This document shows, piece after piece, positions 57,638-64,000 of a stretch of DNA of 64,000 bases. The stretch's first letter is position 1. Every line of letters starts with the position of its first letter. The stretch is from Trichomonas vaginalis G3 (Eukaryota; Parabasalia; Trichomonadida; Trichomonadidae), in the NCBI RefSeq assembly GCF_026262505.1, contig NC_067203.1, positions 310,001-374,000 on the forward strand, given 5' to 3'. A program made the translations under genes and the position numbers. Below the pieces are notes generated by a model. That model did not search any database. It saw nothing but the letters and a program-made list of their open reading frames with translations, and had not been told where the DNA came from.

Positions 57638-58465
57638 TCATTCTTCCTCTTTGAAGATATCGAAATATTCTGTTATTTTTTCCTTCAGTAATGTTAAGTC
57701 TTCTTTGAATGTAAGTATTGTGCAACCTTTGATGTCATAGTGTGTTTGAGGAAGAGTATTTTTGACAATTTCCTTTATTTGCTCATTCGGTGTCATTGAA
57801 ATCGGTAAGTTTTCACGATAGAACCAGTTTCTGTCAGATTTATATATCTTAGCTAAGTCATAAAAGCTCTTGTTGTTTCTTCTCACTAAATGTAACATAA
57901 CCATATCTTTATCTTCTTCTTTCTCCAACTCTTCAGTATATATCATATACTTATAACTCTTTTCCTTTCCTTTTGGTACTGAACGCGGTATTCTTTTATG
58001 TATGCTTTTGTCTTTGGATTCAATGACTTCATCTTTTGCATGAAGTTTCTTTTCCATCTCTCCACGTTCTGCTTTATATAGTTCATCTAACATCATGAAA
58101 ATATAACAAGCATAACGAGTTGAAGTCCACATTGCTACAGCGTTTACTAAAAGTCTATGAACATAATAACCTTTCAAACCAGGAGCCAAATTCTTGCGAT
58201 TTTCATACGGAATCTCTTCCCTCGGTTTTCCGAGGGAAGCAATCATATGAGGAAATTCTTCTAAAAGTTCTTTTGTCTGTTGGTTTTCAAACCAATGATA
58301 TGCTTGCTTTGTAGAACAAAGAGCATTCATTATACTCTGCATTTGGTACATGTCATCTTTGACCGAACGAATGAGACGTAACTGTTTGTTATACTGTATG
58401 TACTCGTATTCTTCATTTATGGCTTCATGAACGATAGCAGTTGTTGTGTTCTCTAATGTTGTCAT
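57638..58465 (-). CDS. KilA-N / DUF3627-like protein, P3 copy
   Basis: The ATG at 58463-58465 follows the shared GTATGTAAGAACAG leader. The protein is closely similar to 7320..8159 in its N-terminal LRLIRSVKDDMYQMQSIM, the GLKGYYVHRLLVNAVAMWTS part, the coiled coil and the C-terminal FYRENLPISMTPNEQIKEIV. It differs in the loop between the KilA-N halves: here EEFPHMIASLGKPREEIPYE, encoded by the type-B hairpin at 58216..58239. DNA binding is expected from the domain. It looks whole. Confidence 0.8.
   Translation of the reverse strand: MTTLENTTTAIVHEAINEEYEYIQYNKQLRLIRSVKDDMYQMQSIMNALCSTKQAYHWFENQQTKELLEEFPHMIASLGKPREEIPYENRKNLAPGLKGYYVHRLLVNAVAMWTSTRYACYIFMMLDELYKAERGEMEKKLHAKDEVIESKDKSIHKRIPRSVPKGKEKSYKYMIYTEELEKEEDKDMVMLHLVRRNNKSFYDLAKIYKSDRNWFYRENLPISMTPNEQIKEIVKNTLPQTHYDIKGCTILTFKEDLTLLKEKITEYFDIFKEEE
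58216..58239. repeat. In-frame hairpin cassette (type B)
   Basis: CTTCCCTCGG and CCGAGGGAAG pair perfectly around TTTT inside the KilA-N/DUF3627 frame. The intergenic copy at 9248..9271 has CGACCCTCGG/CCGAGGGTCG: two pairs have changed on both sides at once. Confidence 0.85.
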
Positions 58466-58553
58466 TGCTGTTCTTACATACAAGATAAAAATTTTTGTTA
58501 GAAAAAAATTAGCGTTATTTTCTGACTTTCACAAAAGACCAAAAATAAACGCT

Positions 58554-59165
58554 TTACATGTATTTTTCAGCAACTTCGTCAAATAATTTTATAGCTTTAT
58601 CTATCTCATCTACTTCAAACGTTTCTTTACCTTTCATGGGAGCACCATACATTTTCTCAAAAACTTCAAGCAGTTCTGTTTCTGCAGCTCTCATATCATT
58701 AACGAACACAACCTTGACTCTATTGACTGTAGAGTCATATCTTTGAGTTATATTATATGTTCTTCCTATCTTATATCTCTTTGTATTGAAGTCCTTCGGT
58801 TTCTGAACGATGTAAAGTAAGCCTTCACTCCAACGTTCCGTATCGAATGAACCATAAGTTATGAAGTTATATCCAACAACTGGGTCTAACCATAACAAAA
58901 CTATTGGTATAAGACTTTTGTCAATGAGATATGCTGTAGTTCCGTAGAATCTTACCGATATCATAAGCTCAGGATTTCTTGTCAAAATTTTCTGAGTTGA
59001 AGCATTTCTAACCCAGTGGTTTGTTTTCTTTTCAGATGGTGTTATAATGTCTGACAAAGAATATTTGTTGTATTTCTTTGAGTATCTTACGTTTAAATCA
59101 CCTATTCTAACCACTTTGGTGTCATTGTCTATCTTTCTAACTGTTTCAAACTCAATGTTTGACAT
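58554..59165 (-). CDS. KilA-N protein with GIY-YIG/T5orf172-type domain, P3 copy
   Basis: The start is the ATG at 59163-59165 (MSNIEFETVRKIDNDTKVVR). The upstream in-frame TTG is not a start, because the P1 copy has no such extension. Domain order is as in 8248..8862: KilA-N-like part, then GLLYIVQKPKDF ... KIGRTYNITQRYDS ... AAETELLEVFEKMYG. The changes between copies are mostly conservative, indicating selection or short divergence. It looks whole. Confidence 0.8.
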   Translation of the reverse strand: MSNIEFETVRKIDNDTKVVRIGDLNVRYSKKYNKYSLSDIITPSEKKTNHWVRNASTQKILTRNPELMISVRFYGTTAYLIDKSLIPIVLLWLDPVVGYNFITYGSFDTERWSEGLLYIVQKPKDFNTKRYKIGRTYNITQRYDSTVNRVKVVFVNDMRAAETELLEVFEKMYGAPMKGKETFEVDEIDKAIKLFDEVAEKYM

Positions 59166-59273
59166 TACTGTCTTTACATACAAGAATAAAAATTTTCTTA
59201 GAAAAAATTAGCGTTATTTTTCTAACTAATGAAATTCATGAAATTTGGTCATTTTTCAGCAAAAATAATGTTT

Positions 59274-59325
59274 AGGGTAGAAGGTTAGATCTAACCTCAT
59301 TTCTACCCTCATTTCTACCCTCATT
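59274..59325. repeat. Palindromic spacer module (GGGTAGA / AGATCT)
   Basis: GGGTAGAAGGTTAGATCTAA followed by CC and repeated ATTTCTACCCTC units. The 14-bp core GGTTAGATCTAACC is a perfect palindrome. It is placed between two KilA-N-cluster genes. Confidence 0.75.
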
Positions 59326-59327
59326 AT

Positions 59328-60266
59328 TTATAACCGTTTTACATGGTAAACGTTATGAATTCGTGAGATTCTAAACAGTTTTGTAGCTTCTATTTCTTCG
59401 CTGAGGATATCGAATGTTTTAACAATGCCGAAGGTTTCTTTATACTTCTTCTTGACATCAGATAGAAGGAAATCGTCAGCAGTTGGATAGTTTTTGTTCA
59501 GAAATTCTAACATGTCCATTTTATCTTCTGCTGGTTTCTCTGCCTCCCTCTTTAAATCTGCATAGTCGTTTCTCATACGTTCTATCTCTTTGACGGAGTA
59601 GTTATATTTCCTCATTGCTGCCTTACATTTTGAACATTGCGGCATCGTTTTTGCGTTATACATTGAAATAAAACCAGCTAGAACAACTAAGGCGTCAATG
59701 GTTTTCTTTAAATCTGAAGCAGTTGGTTTTATCTGTTCATTCCATACCTTACCTCTTCTATCTTTATCTCTTATCTGCCATACACATTCTGCAACTAATG
59801 AAACAAAGTTGTCGTATGTCTTAAACTCCCCAGATTTATATATGTCAGAGATGTTCTTATATACCATGTCGCAATCTTTGTCCATAACTTTATGGTTGCA
59901 ATGATATCCTAGAAACTCATAGTTTACTTTACGTATGAACTTCTTTATTTCTACTGAGTCAGTTGGTTTCACTTCAATTTCGTCGAATTCAGGAATAGTT
60001 AGTTTTTGCTGCTGAATTTCAGGCAATTTGGGTAAATGGTCAATAATGTCCTGCATTTCATAAAGATACTGTTCATTTTCTTCATCCTGTGCGGTACAGT
60101 CTAAATTACTTGTTAAAAGTTCTTGCTTTATCTTCTGGATTTCTGTTTCAAAAGTATATGAAGAAGGAATAAAGCTTTTCATCTCTACTAACATAGATGT
60201 TGGATTCATGACTAACGAGTTTGGTGCTGTAGTTGTTTGAATTGTTGTTGTGCCGATTGTTGACAT
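59328..60266 (-). CDS. KilA-N-cluster protein with CxxC motif, P3 copy
   Basis: The ATG at 60264-60266 gives MSTIGTTTIQTTTAPNSLVM. From there it runs parallel to 9499..10383: PSSYTFETEIQKIKQELL, IRDKDRRGKVWNEQIKP, the Cys pair MPQCSKCKAAMRKYNY, coiled coil and NKNYPTADDFLLSDVKKKYK. This copy has an extra stretch CDMVYKNI in the middle relative to the P1 copy. Function is unknown. It looks whole. Confidence 0.7.
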   Translation of the reverse strand: MSTIGTTTIQTTTAPNSLVMNPTSMLVEMKSFIPSSYTFETEIQKIKQELLTSNLDCTAQDEENEQYLYEMQDIIDHLPKLPEIQQQKLTIPEFDEIEVKPTDSVEIKKFIRKVNYEFLGYHCNHKVMDKDCDMVYKNISDIYKSGEFKTYDNFVSLVAECVWQIRDKDRRGKVWNEQIKPTASDLKKTIDALVVLAGFISMYNAKTMPQCSKCKAAMRKYNYSVKEIERMRNDYADLKREAEKPAEDKMDMLEFLNKNYPTADDFLLSDVKKKYKETFGIVKTFDILSEEIEATKLFRISRIHNVYHVKRL

Positions 60267-60404
60267 TACTGTTCTTACATACAAGATAAAAAAATTTTCT
60301 TAGAAAAAAATTAGCGTTATTTTTTCTATCTTAAGGAAATTCATGAAAATTCGTGAGGGTAGAAATGAGGGTAGATCTAACCATCTACCCTAAACATTAT
60401 TTTT
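60264..60404. repeat. Duplicated leader-spacer module, copy 1
   Basis: This ~140-bp block contains the leader of 59328..60266 and the spacer GGGTAGAAATGAGGGTAGAT-CTAACCATCTACCC with its TAAACATTATTTTTG end. It is essentially identical to 61094..61234. The unit consists of promoter plus spacer without any gene. Confidence 0.85.
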
Positions 60405-60433
60405 GGTCGTTTATGACAAAATAAATGGTTCAT

Positions 60434-61096
60434 TTACTCACAATATTTTTGTACAAAACGACCCCAAACTTTTAACTTCTTTTCTGCAGCTTCTATTGCT
60501 ATCTTAGCGAGTTCATATTCTCTAAATTCTCTCTTTAAATCTTCTTGTTCCCATTGGTTTAGTTCGTATGGAGAATCTCTATAACCATAACACATCTCAC
60601 GTTCATGTTCTAATTGTTTTTCATGCATTTTCCTAACTTCTTCTTCAAACAAATGTTTTGCATTCTCTACTGTATCTTCGAGTTCTTCTTCATCTAACTT
60701 CTCATGAACTTTCTTGTCTATGGAGTCCATAATTTTTCCAACTGCTATGCAATATTTTGGAGAAGCCCACATTGCTATATAGTTTATAAGTCTTGGGTCT
60801 ACATACGTTCCTCTAACCTGTTTGATTTCATCAGGAATTCCTGCATGAATTTTGTATAAAAACCAACCGTCTGTATTCCGGCGGTTGCTATATTCTTCAC
60901 AAAACGCCTTATAATACTCTTCCCAGGACTTATTTTCCAACAACTTTCTAAAGTCTTTCCTAAACTGCTGACACATATTTGTTGCATTAATGTAACCATC
61001 CTTGTCTCTACGTAAGACTTCAATACCATTATAAGTGCCTTTTGTGAATGTTTCGCCATTAGATTTGTTCGTGAACGTTTTTGCTTCGACTGACAT
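60434..61096 (-). CDS. KilA-N domain protein
   Basis: The start at 61094-61096 gives MSVEAKTFTNKSNGETFTKG. It is the clearest KilA-N domain in the window: NGIEVLRRDKDGYINATNMC, FRKDFRKLLENKSWEEYYKA, GIPDEIKQVRGTYVDPRLIN-YIAMWASPKYCIAVGKIMDS. A long charged helix (KKVHEKLDEEELEDTVENAK ...) and the VWGRFVQKYCE end follow. The family binds DNA in phages and large DNA viruses. In the middle, YSNRRNTDGWF is encoded by a decayed type-A palindrome (~60868..60892). It looks whole. Confidence 0.85.
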   Translation of the reverse strand: MSVEAKTFTNKSNGETFTKGTYNGIEVLRRDKDGYINATNMCQQFRKDFRKLLENKSWEEYYKAFCEEYSNRRNTDGWFLYKIHAGIPDEIKQVRGTYVDPRLINYIAMWASPKYCIAVGKIMDSIDKKVHEKLDEEELEDTVENAKHLFEEEVRKMHEKQLEHEREMCYGYRDSPYELNQWEQEDLKREFREYELAKIAIEAAEKKLKVWGRFVQKYCE

Positions 61097-61234
61097 TACT
61101 GTTCTTACATACAAGATAAAAAAATTTTCTTAGAAAAAAATTAGCGTTATTTTTTCTATCTTAAGGAAATTCATGAAAATTCGTGAGGGTAGAAATGAGG
61201 GTAGATCTAACCATCTACCCTAAACATTATTTTT
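61094..61234. repeat. Duplicated leader-spacer module, copy 2
   Basis: Second copy of 60264..60404, between the KilA-N gene and the integrase. Near-identity over ~140 bp of non-coding DNA implies gene conversion or very recent duplication. Confidence 0.85.
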
Positions 61235-61260
61235 GTCTGATTTACATCTAATGAAAAAGT

Positions 61261-62345
61261 TTAGAAGAATTTTCTTATTCTTTCTGGCTTATTTTTGTCT
61301 TTCCAGTACTCCCGCTCTAATGGTCCCAGATGTGTTGGCTTTGACTCTCTCAAGTTCTTAGATGGTATAACATCTTCAACGCCTCCTTCATATCTTACTT
61401 TATAAGTGTCATCGTTTATGTTATAGCCAAGTATTTCAATAACCACTCCTCGCTTTGCTTCGTCAATGGTTTCAGCAAGTTTGCCATTACTACTTTCAAC
61501 TAATTTGTGACGAGGGTAAAACGCAATAGAGTCGTCAGCAGCTTTTATAAGATTTCCATTACCTTGCGTAGAGTCTACGATATATATAGTTTCTACTTAA
61601 CCTTAAACGTTTCTTTGTCAACGGTTTGTCGTCAAGAACTACACGAACTTTTGTACCAGGAATGAGGGTAAATTGTGTTGAATTTCTGATATTTTGTGTT
61701 TGGCTTCGTTTCTTTTGTATATACTTTTCTTCTTGTTGTTGTGTCATTGAATTTGGTGTATGTCCTGTTGTAGAATGTGTTGAGGAATTATATACTTCGA
61801 GAAAATGTTTCATTGTTTCTTCGGTAAAGTCTCGCTCTTGGTTTAAATCTCTGAGCGTTCTTATGAAGCGGTTTATGATGCCGAGTATGTTATGGTTATG
61901 GTCTTCAGTAGTGTAGTGAGTGATGTTATGCTTAATGAGAAAATCTGTGATTTCATTGCTGAGGTATGCACTGTCTTGGTCTGATGTTAAAGTACTTGGG
62001 CTATGTTCTGCTACAAACTTTTGTAAAACTCTTAACACTTCACGAGTTCCTTTATTTTTCATTGGATATGCATATGCTTTACGAGTGTTAACATTAATGA
62101 AGATGAGGAATGGTTTATGTCCTCCTTTTCTGCTTTGAATGAGAGTGTCAAATTGGTATGCGTCAGGAGCGTTGGAGTAAATTGGTAAAAAGTAGTCGTA
62201 AGGGTTTATTTTTGTTTGATGTACAACATTTTTGTCAAAGAACCTTTTCACTTCAGCTCTGTTAGTAAACCCAACTCTTTGCAGCTTCATTGAACTTCTT
62301 AAATGACCTCCATGGATGTTGTTCGAATACTTCTTTCAAGCCCAT
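61261..62345 (-). pseudogene. RVE integrase, P3 copy, broken
   Basis: Same family as the two copies in P2. It includes KINPYDYFLPIYSNAPDAYQ, FLIFINVNTRKAYAYPMKNK, LTSDQDSAYLSNEI, HNHNILGIINRFIRTLRDLN (glutamate-region equivalent) and a C-terminal chromodomain-like VIEILGYNINDDTYKVRYEG. It is more open than the P2 copies but still broken. Confidence 0.8.
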
Positions 62346-62385
62346 TTATGTAAAGTTAAAGATTTTATTCTAGGCTCAAGCGCGT

Positions 62386-64000
62386 TCATTGAACTCTATA
62401 CCATGCAAATACAGTCACAAATGGTGGCATATAATCTGCACCCGAGCCTGTTGGATTTGTTGTGAAAGTGTGTGAATGATTTCCTCCTGGTTCAGTTGGT
62501 CGAAAAGTCTTTTTTGCTGCATTGTTATAAGATGGAGATAAAACATCATTGCCAGCTTCATACTCTGAGTTGTATAATGGGTGGTCTCTTAATGAGTGGC
62601 TATGGTCGCCAGAAAAGTTTGTAGTTCCTGTATGAGTGTGCGGTGGAAGGTTTGCTTCAGTAATTTTCTTCGAACCTCCTGTTTGATTTGAAGAGTTAGC
62701 ACAGTATAAGAATTTATCTACAATCTGCTGCCACGTACCAAAACCTAAAACACTTGCGGGATTTGTTGAGTTCATTGACATATAAATAGAGCCTATAGGA
62801 TATATGGTTTGAAGAATCTGAGTCTTCATTGTTTGAAGTTCTGTTTTGTCGGCTTTCTTATCTAACATTGCTGGTAGTTCGTATGCTTCAAAGTTTCTGG
62901 CATGACCTTCAATGTTCATACATCTGTTATCTAAATTGTTTAGTGTATCTTTTACGCTTGTACTCGGATTCTCTAAAGGTGCACTTGAACCCAAATCATA
63001 GTTCAATATTATGTCGTCTGCTCTAACAGTAGTGAAGGATTCATGTGTATGGTTCTTGTCAGCTTTACTATTTAATGTAGCTTGAAGTTCATTTATATCG
63101 GAGATATTGTGTTTATGAGATTTCAAAACTTTGTTCGTTGCGTCAAGTTCATCTTTGTCAGCTTTCTTATCTAACATTGCTGGTAGTTCATGTGTTTCAA
63201 AGTTTCTGACATGACCTTCAATGTTCATACATCTGTTATCTAAATTGTTTAGTGTATCTTTTACGCTTGTACTCGGATTCTCTAAAGGTGCACTTGAACC
63301 CAAATCATAGTTCAATATTATGTCGTCTGCTCTAACAGTAGTGAAGGATTCATGTGTATGGTTCTTGTCAGCTTTACTATTTAATGTAGCTTTGAAGTTC
63401 ATTTATATCGGAGATATTGTGTTTATGAGATTTCAAAACTTTGTTCGTTGCGTCAAGTTCATCTTTGTCAGCTTTACTTTTAATAGCATCTTTCAAAAGT
63501 TTTTTGCCTTAACTCTCAAAGTAAATCTTGGTTCAACTAATACACCGTTAACAGAGAAGTATGAAGCATAAATTTCATCGTTATAACCAAATGCTTCTGG
63601 TGCTTTACCACGTGTCATACTGTACAGTACAGCTTATGTCATAACCTTTAGCACGAATGTATTTATATCTTCTTTCATTAACATCTTCCGTCTTCACTTT
63701 TTCATCCTGTGTTAAATATCCATGGTAGTCCGTTATAATCTGTTCATCTGAAACTTATATAATGAACATGGTTTTTTATCTGCTTTTTCGGCTAATTTCT
63801 CTTCTATCTCATTTATTTCAAGTTCATGCCTACCACCACCTCCCGAAGAAGTATTTTTCTTCAGCTCTTGAAGAACGTCCACTTCGCATCTTTTGGTCAA
63901 TAATGAGACTTTGAGTTAAAACCTTTCCTGTCTTAATGGATGTTTGTAAAACTTCTTCTTCACCGTGTTCGGTGTCATGGTCGTCATCATATCTTGTGAA
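62386..64000 (-). pseudogene. Phage-fibre-like protein, P3 copy, broken and cut by window edge
   Basis: The end reads YPIGSIYMSMNSTNPASVLG, FGTWQQIVDKFLYC, GGNHSHTF and ADYMPPFVTVFAWYR, the gp10-like fibre head. Upstream there are two near-identical ~100-residue blocks with KADKNHTHESFTTVRADDII and NYDLGSSAPLENPSTSVKDT, so this copy has an additional duplicated shaft repeat relative to P2. The gene continues beyond 64000. It is broken. Confidence 0.8.
62846..63400 (-). repeat. ~300-bp tandem repeat in the fibre shaft
   Basis: Two consecutive blocks, each with KADK...HKHNISDINELQATLNSKAD and NHTHESFTTVRADDIILNYD, are almost identical in DNA. They code for the same shaft segment twice, so shaft length is varying by unit duplication. 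Confidence 0.75.

Larger units (their letters stand above)
48655..64000 (-). mobile_element. Polinton/Maverick tract P3 (fossil, right end outside window)
   Basis: Parts are a small terminal gene, small virion-type genes, a TM protein, capsid, penton-like gene, protein-primed PolB, replication-associated small gene, four KilA-N-cluster genes, integrase and fibre. Most are on the minus strand. The left end mirrors the right end of P2 (the same small gene and AACGTTCTCACTAAC-type repeats in inverted orientation). It is broken, with about ten or more breaks, mostly in PolB, integrase, capsid and fibre; the KilA-N genes look whole. Similarity to P1 in the KilA-N cluster and to P2 in the integrase/fibre block shows mosaic ancestry and a young age. 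Confidence 0.85.

Noticed and set aside
58466-58490. GTATGT in the KilA-N leaders as a Trichomonas 5' splice site
   Set aside because: T. vaginalis introns do begin GTAYGT, but no branch/3' site of the ACTAACACACAG type follows at intron distance. The motif sits right before the ATG in eight genes, so a promoter or leader role is more likely.
57638-61114. N-terminal MYVRTVM extensions of the KilA-N-cluster proteins
   Set aside because: The first codon is TTG, not ATG, and in the P1 copy 8248..8862 the leader does not give the same in-frame extension. The ATG 18 bp downstream is the better start.

Overview
The window looks like nuclear DNA of the parabasalid protist Trichomonas vaginalis or a close relative. 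It is A+T-rich, no introns are evident, and it combines an ankyrin-repeat gene of the DUF3447-bearing type that is amplified in that species, Mutator-like DNA transposons, and long tracts of Maverick/Polinton elements carrying KilA-N, phage-fibre-like and D5-like genes. I saw no tRNA, rRNA or CRISPR array.

Layout. (1) 1..~21440: Polinton tract P1, running off the left edge. It holds fossils of major capsid, D5-like helicase, packaging ATPase, protein-primed PolB and integrase, a KilA-N gene cluster, a phage-fibre-like gene, several small virion-type genes and a DNA adenine methylase. It may be two fused copies. (2) ~21440..25011: an island of host sequence with an apparently intact YIF1-type Golgi/ER membrane protein gene, a run of hairpins and a 126-bp tandem repeat, and a broken ankyrin-repeat gene. 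(3) 25012..32812: a 7.8-kb MULE with ~790-bp terminal inverted repeats and one transposase frame carrying a premature stop. A 1.58-kb element with an exact 10-bp target duplication is nested inside it. (4) 32813..47199: Polinton tract P2. Its first 9.8 kb is a near-perfect palindrome with two inverted copies of a virion-protein/fibre/integrase block. The rest carries small virion-type genes and a packaging ATPase. (5) 47200..48654: a compact 1.46-kb DDE-transposase element at the inverted meeting point of P2 and P3. (6) 48655..64000: Polinton tract P3, with capsid, PolB, a KilA-N cluster, integrase and fibre, running off the right edge.

The Polinton genes make up a virus-like set: protein-primed DNA replication (PolB, D5-like helicase), integration (RVE integrase), DNA packaging (A32/FtsK-type ATPase), a shell (double-jelly-roll capsid plus candidate minor virion proteins), a phage-like collagen/fibre protein, and a cluster of KilA-N DNA-binding proteins. 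All three tracts are mosaic and broken in several places, and are described here as fossils. Because the copies resemble each other closely, the insertions look young on the host's time scale.

The most unusual signal is a set of short hairpin cassettes lying between Polinton genes and also inside their reading frames. Their stem sequences change between copies while pairing is kept. Other points of interest are very short (16-18 bp) divergent promoters, modular palindromic gene spacers, the 9.8-kb palindrome, and a MULE that joins a host gene to the middle of a Polinton gene without a target duplication.
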